Position numbers and translations under genes: made by a program. From contig NZ_GG704782.1 of the NCBI RefSeq assembly GCF_000160535.1, positions 97,045 through 155,986 on the forward strand: a stretch of 58,942 bases of DNA, given 5' to 3'. The stretch's first letter is position 1, and every line of letters starts with the position of its first letter. This document shows positions 1 to 9,487 of this stretch, piece by piece. This DNA is from Hallella bergensis DSM 17361. Lineage in GTDB: Bacteria; Bacteroidota; Bacteroidia; Bacteroidales; Bacteroidaceae. Below the pieces are notes generated by a model. It was not told the DNA's origin. It worked only from the letters and a program-made list of their open reading frames with translations, and did no database searches.

Positions 1-786
1 CGACTCTCTTCGAGCGATCCCAACCTACAGAACATCCCCGTCCGCGACGACGATGGCAAGGAGATACGCAAGTGTTTCATCCCTGAGCCGAGCTGCAAGT
101 TCTTCTCGGCCGACTACAGTCAGATCGAACTCCGCATCATGGCGCATCTCAGCTGCGATGAAAACATGATGGAAGCCTTCCGCGAGGGGTTTGATATTCA
201 TCGTGCTACGGCCTCTAAGATTTGGAAAGAAGCCATGGACGAGGTGACCGATAGTCAGCGCAAACAGGCCAAACAGGCCAACTTCGGTATCATTTACGGC
301 ATCACGACCTACGGATTGGCCCAGCGTATGGGCATCGATAACGGTGAGGCACGCCAGCTCATTGACGATTATTTCACTACCTTCCCAAAGGTGAAGGAGT
401 ATATGGAGAAAGCGAAGGAGATAGCTCGCGAACGCGGATACGCCGAGACACTGTTCGGCCGCCGGCGCTATCTGCCCGACATCAACTCCAAAAACGGCAC
501 TGTACGCGGTTTCGCTGAGCGTAACGCCATCAACGCCCCGATACAGGGCAGTGAGGCCGACATCATCAAACTCGCCATGATACGAATCTGGAAGCGCTTC
601 AAAAAGGAGGGAATCCGCTCGCGTATGATACTCCAAGTGCACGACGAACTCAACTTCTCCGTCTATCCTGACGAAGCTGAGAAGGTAGAGAAAATCGTCC
701 TTGAGGAAATGCAAGGCGCCTATCCTCTCCATGTCCCCCTCATCGCCGAGGCAGGATGGGGAGATAATTGGCTGGAAGCACATTGA
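1..786 (+). CDS. polA: DNA polymerase I, C-terminal part (5' end lies outside the window)
   Basis: This is the last 261 residues of a family A DNA polymerase, open from the first base of the window, so the start is missing. The polymerase palm and fingers are complete. RLSSSDPNLQNIPVR is at residues 1-15. Motif A, with DYSQIELR, is at about 38-45. The O-helix, RKQAKQANFGIIYG, is at about 87-100. Motif C, QVHDE, is at about 212-216. The enzyme fills gaps during excision repair and removes RNA primers. The gene ends in a heptad-repeat intergenic region and faces the convergent SGNH gene. Identification is certain; whether an active 3'-5' exonuclease domain is present cannot be seen here. Confidence 0.97.
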   Translation, partial: RLSSSDPNLQNIPVRDDDGKEIRKCFIPEPSCKFFSADYSQIELRIMAHLSCDENMMEAFREGFDIHRATASKIWKEAMDEVTDSQRKQAKQANFGIIYGITTYGLAQRMGIDNGEARQLIDDYFTTFPKVKEYMEKAKEIARERGYAETLFGRRRYLPDINSKNGTVRGFAERNAINAPIQGSEADIIKLAMIRIWKRFKKEGIRSRMILQVHDELNFSVYPDEAEKVEKIVLEEMQGAYPLHVPLIAEAGWGDNWLEAH

Positions 787-993
787 TAATTCATAATTCA
801 AAATTCATAATTCACAATTGGGCTGCGCGGAGTAATTGATAATTCTAAATTCACAATTCATAATTCAGAATTGGGCTGCGCGATGTAATTCAAAATTCAC
901 AATTCATAATTCATAATTGGGCTGCGCGGGGACAATTCACAATTCACAATTCATAATTCAGAATTGGGCTGCGCGATGTAATTCAAAATTTTA
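787..993. repeat. Heptad AATTNTG-type array with four GC-rich cores
   Basis: No gene lies here. The stretch is built from 7-nt words (CATAATT, CACAATT, CAAAATT, on the other strand AATTATG, AATTGTG and AATTTTG), interrupted four times by a core GGGCTGCGCG starting at 820, 873, 919 and 966. The cores are 53, 46 and 47 bp apart, so the region is also a loose tandem array of about 50-bp units. Similar heptad arrays occur at 11719-11953, 32070-32206 and 58766-58942. No terminator hairpin with a T-tract was seen for polA. Confidence 0.8.
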
Positions 994-1905
994 TCATCGA
1001 ACAGCGTTCAGGACATCTCTTATAATGCCGCATATCGAGCGGGTGTAACGCGTGGCACCCTCATCGTTGAGATGAACATTGTCGATAAACAGAGACGGGT
1101 TGTGCGAGATGTCGGGGTCGCTGTTTCGGTTCACAAAAGCAACACCATGCTCTTGACACAGCTGTTGCACCATGGAATAGTTCCTGTCGCCTGCCTTGAT
1201 TTCATATTCAGGCGACACGAAAACAACTAATTTTGTTTGAGGAGCAAACTCGCTGATAAATTTTTTCAAGAAAGACAGCTTCACTGAGTCTACAGTGCTG
1301 TCTTTCGTAGGTGCCTTGGGCTTGGTGTAAGCGGGGTTCAACCGACCGAATTTCGGAATATAACCATATTGAGCCGTCAGGTTTTTCTTTTGCCATTCGT
1401 CTCCTATAATATGAAAAACCAACGAGTTATACGGGTAAATATGACTCATCATCTTCAGCTTTTCCATATTTCCAAGCCGATAGAGAATGGAGTCGGCACA
1501 TCCGCGATGATTCAGGGTGCGTATTTCGCCAAGGAAACGCGAGTTGTCGGACGTTTCCACATCGTATGCATACGTCAATTCGTAGACGATCATTTTGGGC
1601 ATATACCGCTCTGTCATGGCGCGCAAAAGGGCATAATGATAGATAATCCCCTGCCCTCCCTGTCCGCAATTATAGCAGCTTAGTCCTGTCGAATCGCTGA
1701 TCACCTGCGGAACATAGTGATGCAAAGCACGCGACGAACCCAAGATGATGATATCGCTTTTAACGTGGTTTACGATCTCGTTTTTCCTTCCAATGGCTCC
1801 ATAACGAGTATGTTCATATCCCGTTTTCAGCATGAATCCCACCGCGCGATCCAGGACAAATATCACAGCAAATGCACCCATCAAAGTGACTAAAAATCTT
1901 TTCAT
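994..1905 (-). CDS. SGNH/GDSL-like membrane-anchored protein, partner of an MBOAT acyltransferase
   Basis: The protein has about 303 residues with an N-terminal membrane anchor (MKRFLVTLMGAFAVIFV). It carries SGNH-hydrolase hallmarks: a block I-like GSSRA at about 56-60 with the presumptive catalytic serine, and a C-terminal DNVH (about 275-278) supplying the Asp-His pair. Proteins of this kind pair with MBOAT O-acyltransferases and transfer or remove acetyl groups on extracytoplasmic glycans. The start at MKRF is preferred because it lies 4 bp after the MBOAT stop; a longer reading frame to 1953 would overlap that gene. The exact substrate is unknown. The family call is firm, the acyl-transfer role is inferred from the neighbour. 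Confidence 0.8.
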   Translation of the reverse strand: MKRFLVTLMGAFAVIFVLDRAVGFMLKTGYEHTRYGAIGRKNEIVNHVKSDIIILGSSRALHHYVPQVISDSTGLSCYNCGQGGQGIIYHYALLRAMTERYMPKMIVYELTYAYDVETSDNSRFLGEIRTLNHRGCADSILYRLGNMEKLKMMSHIYPYNSLVFHIIGDEWQKKNLTAQYGYIPKFGRLNPAYTKPKAPTKDSTVDSVKLSFLKKFISEFAPQTKLVVFVSPEYEIKAGDRNYSMVQQLCQEHGVAFVNRNSDPDISHNPSLFIDNVHLNDEGATRYTRSICGIIRDVLNAVR

Positions 1906-1909
1906 CTCA

Positions 1910-3304
1910 TTAAAAACTAATATAAATGAATTGACCGGCATCGAAAACACCAAACAAGAGTATCAATACGACGGTGAAAATCATGGCCGGCACAGTCCAT
2001 TTTCTGCCTTTGAACAAGGCGGGGAACCATTCGTCTCTCACATCCTTGGCGACGACAAGACTCCCCATGACAGCCATGGTCAACACGGTGGCTTTCATAT
2101 CGCGGTTGTCCGGTATCTGCAATATGAATCTATGGTCAGAAAGCATGTGCGAGCATAGGTGGAAAGCCTCACGAACAGTAGGCACCCTAAACAGAATCCA
2201 CAACAGGCTCGCCAATATAAACGTGACCACGATGCCAACAGCATTTACCAGCCGGTTGCAGCGTTCTTTGTATTGGCGCACCCGTCTGTCCGCGATGACA
2301 AAAAGTCCATGCAGGACACCCCACAGCAGATAGGTGTATGCGGCTCCGTGCCACAGTCCACTGATCAGAAACGTAACGAGTAGATTTCGCCGAATTTTCC
2401 AACGGCTTGTCCGGCTCCCTCCCATCGGAATATACACATAGTCGCGCAACCATGTCGACAAGGTGATGTGCCAGCGTCGCCAAAACTCGCCGAAACCAAA
2501 CGAAAAATACGGTCGGGCAAAGTTGTCGCGAATGCGAAAGCCGAGTATATTGGCACAGCCAATGGCCAGCAGCGAATAACCCGCGAAATCGGTATATATC
2601 TGTATGGAATAACACAGGGTGGCAAAAAATACAGTAAGACCGGTGAAGGCGTCTGGCTGTCCGTACACCGTGTCTACAAACAACCCAAACCTGTCGGCCA
2701 CAGCAACCTTCAGAAACATGCCCCACACCATGAATTTACACCCTTGAGCCATCAGGCCAGTATCAACCGGTCTTCTCACTTGCTTAACCTGAGGCATCAG
2801 ATCGGCATATCGACTTATCGGCCCTGAGAGTATTTGCGGGAAAAAAGAAATAAACAAACTGTGGTGCAGAAGATTTTGTTCTGCTTTGATCTGATGCCGG
2901 TAAACATCAAATACGTACCCGAGAGCCTGAAACGTGTAAAACGAAATGCCTATGGGGATAGCCCAATTCAGCCCGGGCAACGAAATATCCGAAAAGACAG
3001 ACGGGAGCATATCCCTTAACACCTGATTGAAAAACGAATAGTATTTAAAAAAGAGCAATGGCAGCAACACCACCGTCACGCCGATCCAAATGGAGATTTT
3101 TCGTTGTCGTTCGAAGATGCGGGCCGTAAAAAACGATGCCAGTATCACCCACAGCAAAAACACCAAATACACGGGTTTCCAAATGGCATAGAACAGGAAA
3201 CTGATCAACAACAAATAGCTGTTGCGAAGCTTAAACGGAAGAATATAGTAGAGCAGACAGACTATGGGGAAAAAAACGACAAACAGCAGGGAATTAAAAG
3301 CCAT
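1910..3304 (-). CDS. MBOAT family membrane O-acyltransferase (AlgI-like)
   Basis: This 464-residue polytopic membrane protein matches AlgI/DltB-type MBOAT proteins. It starts with the typical MAFNSLLFVVFFPIVCLLYY helix, has the conserved FWRRWHITLSTWLRDYVYIP stretch in the middle, and carries the active-site histidine in GLWHGAAYTYLLWG. These enzymes move acyl groups, usually acetyl, across the inner membrane onto exported polysaccharides or teichoic-acid-like polymers. The SGNH gene follows 4 bp downstream, forming a two-gene acylation operon. No alginate or dlt genes are nearby, so the acceptor is unknown, perhaps capsule, exopolysaccharide or LPS. Confidence 0.9.
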   Translation of the reverse strand: MAFNSLLFVVFFPIVCLLYYILPFKLRNSYLLLISFLFYAIWKPVYLVFLLWVILASFFTARIFERQRKISIWIGVTVVLLPLLFFKYYSFFNQVLRDMLPSVFSDISLPGLNWAIPIGISFYTFQALGYVFDVYRHQIKAEQNLLHHSLFISFFPQILSGPISRYADLMPQVKQVRRPVDTGLMAQGCKFMVWGMFLKVAVADRFGLFVDTVYGQPDAFTGLTVFFATLCYSIQIYTDFAGYSLLAIGCANILGFRIRDNFARPYFSFGFGEFWRRWHITLSTWLRDYVYIPMGGSRTSRWKIRRNLLVTFLISGLWHGAAYTYLLWGVLHGLFVIADRRVRQYKERCNRLVNAVGIVVTFILASLLWILFRVPTVREAFHLCSHMLSDHRFILQIPDNRDMKATVLTMAVMGSLVVAKDVRDEWFPALFKGRKWTVPAMIFTVVLILLFGVFDAGQFIYISF

Positions 3305-3363
3305 GGCAGGATAGTTGAACCGCAGTCCGATTTAAAAAGTTAAACGATCTTACTCAGAATATA

Positions 3364-4329
3364 TTAGTATTTTTCAGCATGTCCCGAAACGATCTTGTCA
3401 GGCTTCTCATACTTCCCATTCACCTTTTCAGGCTCGATGTGCAGCGTGATGATTGATTTCTGACCGAACTTGTCGTGCAGGCGACGCTCAATGTTCGTGG
3501 CATGTTCATGCGCCTCATAGAGCGAGATGGAGCCTGGCATGCGGAAATGCATTTCTATGGCGATACGGTTGCCGATATTGCGGGTGCGCAGGCTGTGCAC
3601 ATCTGCTACCATCGGCTCCTGCATCACCAAGGCTACAATCTCCTTTTCCAGACTGTCGGGCAAGCTGGCCTCGAGCAGTTCGCTGGTCGATTGCTTGATC
3701 AGTCCATAGGCTGCTTTCAGGATAAACACACTCACCACAATGGCTGCCAAGGGGTCCAACACCGCCCATTTCGGGCCTAAAAGGATGGCACCACCAATGC
3801 CTACGGCCGTACCTATCGACGAGAACGCGTCCGTTCGGTGGTGCCACGCATTGGCCACCACAGCCTGCGACTCCACTCGCTCCCCCACTCTATTGGTAAA
3901 CCTAAAAGCCCATTCCTTCAGCACGATGCTCAACAAGGCCACCACCAATGCTATCCATCCCGGCGTGGCAAGCTGTTCGCCCTGTATGGCCGACCACGTT
4001 TTCATCACCCCGTTGTAACATATCATCACGCCCACAGCCATCAGAGCCAGTCCGACAAAGGCTGTGGCCAACGTCTCGTATTTGCCATGCCCATAATCGT
4101 GGTCGTGGTCGCTCGGCCGGTTGCTGAGCTTGACAAACACCAGCACCACGATATCGGTCAGGAAATCGGACAGCGAATGCACAGCGTCGGCTATCATAGC
4201 AGCCGACCCGCCCACAATGCCCGACACGAACTTAAGCACCAGCAGCACCGAGTTGATGATGCTTCCGGCTATGGTAACACGATATATGGAATGTTCTCGC
4301 TGACGGTCGGAATCAGATTTTTCTATCAA
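3364..4329 (-). CDS. Cation diffusion facilitator (CDF) family divalent metal exporter
   Basis: The protein has about 320 residues. It has CDF features: six predicted membrane helices, the HSLSDFLTD metal site in the second helix, a His/Asp-rich SDHDHDYGHGKYE loop, HHRTDAFSS in the fifth helix, and a C-terminal cytoplasmic domain ending in HIEPE. Family members export Zn2+, Fe2+ or Mn2+ in exchange for protons; the metal cannot be told from sequence. No ATG or GTG precedes the first membrane helix. A TTG at 4327-4329 is taken as the start. Another TTG at 4359 lies inside the likely -7 promoter box and is less plausible. Confidence 0.88.
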   Translation of the reverse strand: MIEKSDSDRQREHSIYRVTIAGSIINSVLLVLKFVSGIVGGSAAMIADAVHSLSDFLTDIVVLVFVKLSNRPSDHDHDYGHGKYETLATAFVGLALMAVGVMICYNGVMKTWSAIQGEQLATPGWIALVVALLSIVLKEWAFRFTNRVGERVESQAVVANAWHHRTDAFSSIGTAVGIGGAILLGPKWAVLDPLAAIVVSVFILKAAYGLIKQSTSELLEASLPDSLEKEIVALVMQEPMVADVHSLRTRNIGNRIAIEMHFRMPGSISLYEAHEHATNIERRLHDKFGQKSIITLHIEPEKVNGKYEKPDKIVSGHAEKY

Positions 4330-4356
4330 TGTTTTGAGATTAAAGGGTTGCAGCTG

Positions 4357-4364
4357 CAAATATA
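4357..4364 (-). promoter_or_regulatory. Probable -7 promoter box of the CDF gene
   Basis: On the minus strand this reads TATATTTG, a full match to the Bacteroidota -7 consensus TAnnTTTG. No good -33 TTTG lies 19-21 bp upstream. It sits about 28 bp before the proposed TTG start at 4329. Confidence 0.5.
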
Positions 4365-4498
4365 GTGATTTTTAACTACACGCTGTGTACACCTTTAGAA
4401 TATCTGCAAAATAACATGACGCTCAATCTCATTTTCTAATGTAGGTGGCGGCTCACTCACTTGAAACGATTAATCATTCAAATATTTTAGGGTAAACC

Positions 4499-4529
4499 GT
4501 TGTTTTTCTGGTTTTTATATTTAATTTTG
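4499..4529 (+). promoter_or_regulatory. Probable promoter of the BspA-like gene
   Basis: GTTG (4499-4502), a 19-bp spacer, then TAATTTTG (4522-4529) fit the Bacteroidota pattern TTTG-N19-21-TAnnTTTG with one mismatch in the -33 box. Transcription would start near 4536, giving a 5' leader of about 190 nt before the signal-peptide start at 4731. Confidence 0.55.
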
Positions 4530-4730
4530 TATTCGTATTCACCTTCTGCGACACGCAACCGATATGGCTAAGGTGAGATTTCCGATGCAGGAACATCATC
4601 TGTTCACGAAAAGATGAATGTTTACTGCAATCCGCAATTGATAGTTAATCGCGGTCACGAGTTTGCCCAAGCCCCCTTTGGGAAACAAGACGGACGGATG
4701 ACCTATTTTTATTCATCTAAAACCATCATT

Positions 4731-6743
4731 ATGAGAAATTATCTACTTTCACTCCTCGTCGCTCTTTTGGCGGTCACGGGTAGCCTGCCTGCGATAGCAC
4801 AAGAAGCTTATGCCGTATTAACATCCGACGAGACGCTCACTTTTTATTATGACAATCAGCGTCCCACCCATCAGAATTATGAACGCATCTACGACATGCC
4901 CAAACTTTGGGAGAGACCCGCTTGGGCAGGTGATGATAGTAATCCTCAGGAAAATATCAAGCACGTTGTGTTCGATGCCTCCTTTTCCGGGTACCGTCCC
5001 TCCAGCACCTACTCTTGGTTCCGATGTTGCATCAATTTGCAGGACATCAAAGGCATACGAAACCTTAACACCGAAAAAGTCACTGACATGAGAAGCATGT
5101 TCGATAGTTGCGAAACATTGACATCGCTCGATCTGAGCAAATTCAATACCCAAAACGTCACCGTCATGGGTAGCATGTTCTCTGGCTGCCAGGCATTGAC
5201 ATCGCTCGATGTGAGCAACTTCAATACCCAAAAAGTCACCTACATGAGCGGCATGTTCCGTAACTGCCAGGCATTGACATCGCTCGATCTGAGCAATTTC
5301 AATACCCAAAACGTCACTAACATGAGCTACATGTTCTTTGGCTGCCAGGCATTGAGATCGCTCGATGTGAGCAACTTCAATACCCAAAACGTCACCAACA
5401 TAAGCTACATGTTCTATAACTGCCAGGCATTGACATCGCTCGATGTGAGCAAATTTAATACCCAAAACGTCACCAACATGAGCGGCATATTCTCTTACTG
5501 TAGGGCATTGACATCGCTCGATCTGAGCAACTTCAATACCCAAAACGTCACCAACATGAGAAACATGTTCGAATTATGCGAGACATTGACATCGCTCGAT
5601 GTGAGCAAATTCAAAACCCAAAACGTCACCAACATGGGCAGAATGTTCTCTTGCTGTAGGGCATTGACATCGCTCGACCTGAGCAATTTCAACACCCAAA
5701 ACGTCACCAACATGAGCGGCATGTTCTCTTACTGTAGGGCATTGACATCGCTCGATGTAAGCAAATTTAATACCCAAAACGTCACCAACATGAGATACAT
5801 GTTCGATGGTTGCAAAGCATTGACATCGCTCGACTTGAGCAATTTCAATACCCAAAACGTCACCGACATGATGGGCATGTTCTATAGCTGCGAGGCATTG
5901 ACATCGCTCGATGTGAGCAAATTTAATACCCAAAACGTCACCAACATGAACCGCATGTTCATGCGCTGCTGGAGATTGACATCGCTCGATGTGAGCAAAT
6001 TCAACACCCAAAACGTCACCGACATAAACTACATGTTCTCTGGCTGCCAGGCATTGACATCGCTCGATCTGAGCAATTTCAACACCCAAAACGTTACCTA
6101 CATGGACGCAATGTTCTCTGACTGCAAGGCATTGACTTCGCTCGATGTAAGCAACTTTAATACCCAAAACGTCACCGACATGAGTGGCATGTTCGCTCGC
6201 TGCGAGGCATTGACATCACTCGATGTAAGCAACTTCAATACCGAAAACGTCACCAACATGGGTGGCATGTTCTATGGCTGCCAGGCATTGACATCACTCG
6301 ATGTAAGCAACTTCAATACCGAAAACGTCACCAACATGGGTGGCATGTTCTATGGCTGCCAGGCATTGACATCACTTGACCTAAGCAACATCAATACCCA
6401 AAACGTCACCAACATGTGCGACATGTTTCGATACTGCACTTCCCTAACCACTATTTTCTGCAAGAGTAACTGGGAGGTTGGCCAAAATGTTAAAGATGAA
6501 GGGATGTTTCAATACTGTAGACAACTGAAAGGAACCAACACTTCGTTCAACGAATACAAAACCGGCATTGAGATGGCTAACCCCTTCACGGGTTATTTCA
6601 CAAGCAAGACTACAGGTATTGACAACGTGAAGACTGCCGACCGGGCAGGCGATGGCAAAGCATACGACCTCAGCGGCCGTCGTGTGAACGAGAGCTACAA
6701 AGGCATCGTTATTAAGAACGGAAAGAAATATATTCAGAAATAG
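4731..6743 (+). CDS. BspA-like surface protein with 17 DUF285-type 26-residue repeats
   Basis: The protein has 670 residues. The start at 4731 is chosen because it opens a clear signal peptide (MRNYLLSLLVALLAVTG, cleavage near AIAQ). A longer frame to 4614 adds residues without a signal peptide. After a short unique domain come 17 tandem repeats with the pattern LTSLDxSxFNTQNVTNMxxM, then F and a conserved Cys. This is the DUF285 (PARCEL-type) leucine-rich-like repeat seen in BspA adhesins. The C-terminus has YDLSGRRV and GIVIKNGKKYIQK, typical of secreted Prevotella proteins and possibly a short sorting signal. Likely surface-exposed and adhesive; binding target unknown. It is monocistronic, with its own promoter and terminator. 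Confidence 0.88.
   Translation: MRNYLLSLLVALLAVTGSLPAIAQEAYAVLTSDETLTFYYDNQRPTHQNYERIYDMPKLWERPAWAGDDSNPQENIKHVVFDASFSGYRPSSTYSWFRCCINLQDIKGIRNLNTEKVTDMRSMFDSCETLTSLDLSKFNTQNVTVMGSMFSGCQALTSLDVSNFNTQKVTYMSGMFRNCQALTSLDLSNFNTQNVTNMSYMFFGCQALRSLDVSNFNTQNVTNISYMFYNCQALTSLDVSKFNTQNVTNMSGIFSYCRALTSLDLSNFNTQNVTNMRNMFELCETLTSLDVSKFKTQNVTNMGRMFSCCRALTSLDLSNFNTQNVTNMSGMFSYCRALTSLDVSKFNTQNVTNMRYMFDGCKALTSLDLSNFNTQNVTDMMGMFYSCEALTSLDVSKFNTQNVTNMNRMFMRCWRLTSLDVSKFNTQNVTDINYMFSGCQALTSLDLSNFNTQNVTYMDAMFSDCKALTSLDVSNFNTQNVTDMSGMFARCEALTSLDVSNFNTENVTNMGGMFYGCQALTSLDVSNFNTENVTNMGGMFYGCQALTSLDLSNINTQNVTNMCDMFRYCTSLTTIFCKSNWEVGQNVKDEGMFQYCRQLKGTNTSFNEYKTGIEMANPFTGYFTSKTTGIDNVKTADRAGDGKAYDLSGRRVNESYKGIVIKNGKKYIQK
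5118..6443 (+). repeat. 17 tandem 78-bp coding repeats
   Basis: Each unit starts at the codon of the first Leu in LTSLD and is exactly 78 bp, so 17 units fill 5118-6443 without gaps or frame change. Units 15 (6210-6287) and 16 (6288-6365) are identical at every base, while the others differ. This points to a recent duplication by slippage or unequal exchange. The shadow frames in this area are by-products of the repeat. Confidence 0.93.
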
Positions 6744-6763
6744 AAGTTCTATCCCAACCTAAC

Positions 6764-6812
6764 AAAACACTCCACTCCACCCTCCTATAGAAGAGACGGT
6801 GTGGAGTGTTTT
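6764..6812 (+). terminator. Intrinsic terminator of the BspA-like gene
   Basis: The arms AAAACACTCCAC (6764-6775) and GTGGAGTGTTTT (6801-6812) are perfectly complementary over 12 bp, enclose a 25-nt loop and run into a T-tract (TTTTT, 6809-6813). Confidence 0.8.
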
Positions 6813-6870
6813 TGAATGGTTACAAACAACGACGGAGATAAATTCCGAAAGCATTAGAACTATGCTAATT

Positions 6871-7206
6871 TTCTTGACAAACACCCCGTTATGCTTCGCG
6901 TATTCTAAAATAAATATCCCGGAGCTCGAAATACGAGAAAATTGCGCCTGTTTGTAACAATCTATCCATCAGGCACTTAGTAAAAACAGACTTAAAAGTC
7001 TTATTTTACCCATCGCGGTTGCATATCTAATGGCACTGCGATGAGGGCTTATTCGTCATGCGATACGGCCTTTGTCGCCGTGCCGTTAAGCCTTATCCGC
7101 ACCGCCAAAAAGGCTTAATCGCATTTCCACAGAATTTTTCTGACGGTCGGAACATATTTTGGCCGTCAAAACATGGCTCATTTTTCTCTGGATGCTCCGA
7201 AAAAAA
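6871..7206 (-). repeat. Dispersed ~340-bp element, copy A, with four 22-bp palindromic units
   Basis: Read on the minus strand, the left block (7161-7206, with ATGAGCCATGTTTTGAC) is followed by four contiguous 22-bp units at 7102-7123, 7080-7101, 7058-7079 and 7036-7057. Then comes the 15-bp flank TGCCATTAGATATGC (7021-7035). The right end, with GGGGTGTTTGTCAAGAA, is at 6871-6904. It lies between two convergent genes. Four further copies share the same parts and spacing. A short frame at 7058-7264 overlaps the element and is not thought to be a gene. Confidence 0.85.
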
Positions 7207-7225
7207 TCACCGGAATTTTGTCATT

Positions 7226-9487
7226 CTATTTGACATATCGCGCATTATCGTAACGAAAAAATGAGACGGGAAACGTCAGTCTGGTTCGCTCGAAAGCCTT
7301 GAGTTCCTCACAATGGGAAACATAAGGAGCAATGCGCTCGGCATTGTCGTGCGCAAACTCCGCGAGTCGCATCATGGCTCGGTATTGTCGCGAAGCAGGA
7401 CGCACGGAAAGATTACCAAGGTCGTGATACACCCCGATGGTGCCGTCCCACCCTTTCTCATACCACGAATCCTGCGGAATAAAGGCCAGGGCGTAAAGGC
7501 TTTTCTGCTTCAACGAGAAGTCTGTCGAGCACACACTCTCTTCCAACAGGTTGATGGCATGGGCCACGAAGTCCATGTTGCCCGTCTTGGTGCTGTCTTG
7601 CGCAGAGCTGAGACCATACTGCGTGAGCCACCAGCAGTCGCCCAGATAACTGGCCTGATAATAGAGCGAGGCCAGTTCGTAGGCCTTTTCGAGACGCTGC
7701 TCCGATGGGCGCATGTTGCGATAAAGATGCTGCGCAGCAAGAATATGACGGCAAAACTCCACTTTCCGGTTTGTGGTAAGCAGGGGCATGTAACCCTCAA
7801 ACTCGTCCTCCGCTTTCTGTTTGGACAGCCACCGCTCCGTCTCATAGCTGCAATGACGGACATAGGGCACGATGTTCTGAGTGTTGAGAAAGGCCATACT
7901 CACCTTTTCAAGATAGGGAATGGCCTCGGCAAACCTCCCCCTTGCCATGAGTTTGGTGCCGATCAGGTCGTTGTAATAATCGGCATCGCGATAGCATTTG
8001 GCCCACACATAGCGTTGCAGGGCATCCTTGGGCTTCTTGCTGAGGAAACGCGCGTAATGCTTGAGCTGCTCCACATTAACGCTGTCGAGAGCCTCGAAAT
8101 ACTCGCCAAAATAGTCTGAGTTCCATGGCTTGTCGGCGGCCTTGAAGTCGGGATGCCGCCAGTTGGGCATACCCACAATGCGATTGAACTCGTTATCCAT
8201 CATGCAGAGCATCGCCATGGCCATCGTGTGGTCGCCCGATTTGAAATAGCGGGGCACCAATCCGTTGTACACAATGCGTTCTTTCACGTCGCGATAGTGG
8301 TCGTCGGTCAGCACGCTGTCGGTTATATCTTGCTTCGACTTGGCATCAAGCCACTGCAATTCGGCCGCTATCCATTGACGATACTTCTTTTTCATCGGCT
8401 CCACAAACACCGAGTTGGCCGCATAGATGGCGCGCGCATTGTCCTTCATGCGCGGCGTTCCGTTGAGGGTGAGCGCTTTGGCGAGGTCTATTTTAGCCTG
8501 TTGATAGTCGCCCATTTGGTGTTCCAGACAACCTATGGCCGACATCCACAGGCAGGGTGTGCGGCTCTTTCCCCCGGCCACCACCCTACGGGCAAAATCG
8601 ATAAACTGCCGAGCTTCGGGTTTATAGATGGGCTGTGCACCTATCTCCCTAATCCAGTTCACCTTGTCGGAATCCTCCGGATAAACTTCTTTCGAGAGCC
8701 ATTCGTTGGCATAGACATCCTGCGTTTCCTGCAAATTGTTCACAAAGTCCTGCACAAGATAGGGCAACGTGGGCGAATTGGGATTTTCGGCAAACACCTT
8801 GCTGATACCGGCAAGGTTGCGATAGTTGCGCACGCTGTATTGCAAACTTGCGAAGTCTTCCTGCGCAGCATAGATTTCCACAGCCTCACGACGTTGCCCA
8901 AGGCGCAGGAGACAGCCCGCATAGAGGTTTTGCATCAGGTCTCGGTAGACACTTTGTGGCAGTTTTTGTCCCTGTCGCGTCCAACAGTTCATGGCCTCGC
9001 GATATTGTTTCAGGGCGAAATGCGTGCGCATCACCATCAGCATATATTGCGCGCGAAACCTTCTTCCCTTGTATTTTCGGGCCTCAGCCTGAAGTTTTCG
9101 CATGGTAGCCTGGGTCTGGGCAATTTTCTCCTTCGACGGATATTCCCAAGCGTCGTATAAGACAGAGGCATCAATGTAGGAATTGAGCAACCTGAGGTAG
9201 GCCATCATCTCGGTGTCTCCCCTGCGCTTGGCCACATCCATCACCACCTCCCTGCTCCACCGATAGGAAGAAAAACGGGGATCGTTGCCGACGTATTTGT
9301 TCCAAAACACCTCGGTCTCGGTTGTGAAACAATCTCCCATCAAGCTGCGATGAAACACGCTGAAAAGGTAATAGTTGTGGGTAGACCACTCGAATGCGCA
9401 TGCCATCGCGCCGAGACAGGGCATAAGGGCCAAAATAAGGGTAACTAATCCTGTTCGAAAATTAATGCTGCTGATAGATATTTTCAT
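7226..9487 (-). CDS. Large TPR-like exported protein of unknown function
   Basis: The protein has 753 residues with an N-terminal signal-like segment (TGLVTLILALMPCLGAMA). The rest is alpha-helical with recurring tetratricopeptide-like pairs, for example LRLGQRREAVEIYAAQ and CLEHQMGDYQQAKIDLAKAL, without catalytic motifs. TPR-like proteins usually act as scaffolds. Its start overlaps the 3' end of the upstream lipoprotein gene by 26 bp, so the two are probably translated as a coupled pair and may act together at the envelope. I do not recognise a named family. The convergent BspA-like gene lies beyond repeat element A. Confidence 0.75.
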   Translation of the reverse strand: MKISISSINFRTGLVTLILALMPCLGAMACAFEWSTHNYYLFSVFHRSLMGDCFTTETEVFWNKYVGNDPRFSSYRWSREVVMDVAKRRGDTEMMAYLRLLNSYIDASVLYDAWEYPSKEKIAQTQATMRKLQAEARKYKGRRFRAQYMLMVMRTHFALKQYREAMNCWTRQGQKLPQSVYRDLMQNLYAGCLLRLGQRREAVEIYAAQEDFASLQYSVRNYRNLAGISKVFAENPNSPTLPYLVQDFVNNLQETQDVYANEWLSKEVYPEDSDKVNWIREIGAQPIYKPEARQFIDFARRVVAGGKSRTPCLWMSAIGCLEHQMGDYQQAKIDLAKALTLNGTPRMKDNARAIYAANSVFVEPMKKKYRQWIAAELQWLDAKSKQDITDSVLTDDHYRDVKERIVYNGLVPRYFKSGDHTMAMAMLCMMDNEFNRIVGMPNWRHPDFKAADKPWNSDYFGEYFEALDSVNVEQLKHYARFLSKKPKDALQRYVWAKCYRDADYYNDLIGTKLMARGRFAEAIPYLEKVSMAFLNTQNIVPYVRHCSYETERWLSKQKAEDEFEGYMPLLTTNRKVEFCRHILAAQHLYRNMRPSEQRLEKAYELASLYYQASYLGDCWWLTQYGLSSAQDSTKTGNMDFVAHAINLLEESVCSTDFSLKQKSLYALAFIPQDSWYEKGWDGTIGVYHDLGNLSVRPASRQYRAMMRLAEFAHDNAERIAPYVSHCEELKAFERTRLTFPVSFFRYDNARYVK

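Noticed and set aside
4818..6167. Minus-strand frames with 26-residue repeats opposite the BspA-like gene
   Set aside because: They repeat only because the plus-strand gene repeats; no signal peptide or known motif.
7036..7123. The 22-bp unit arrays as short CRISPR arrays
   Set aside because: There are no constant repeats separated by variable spacers; the units themselves vary, are contiguous and palindromic, and no cas genes are nearby.
7058..7264. A 68-residue frame at the end of element A
   Set aside because: It is composed of the 22-bp units of a noncoding repeat and crosses into the end of a convergent gene.
8153..9160. A 335-residue plus-strand frame inside the TPR-like gene
   Set aside because: It is antisense to the longer minus-strand frame, which has a signal peptide, TPR-like repeats and operon context.
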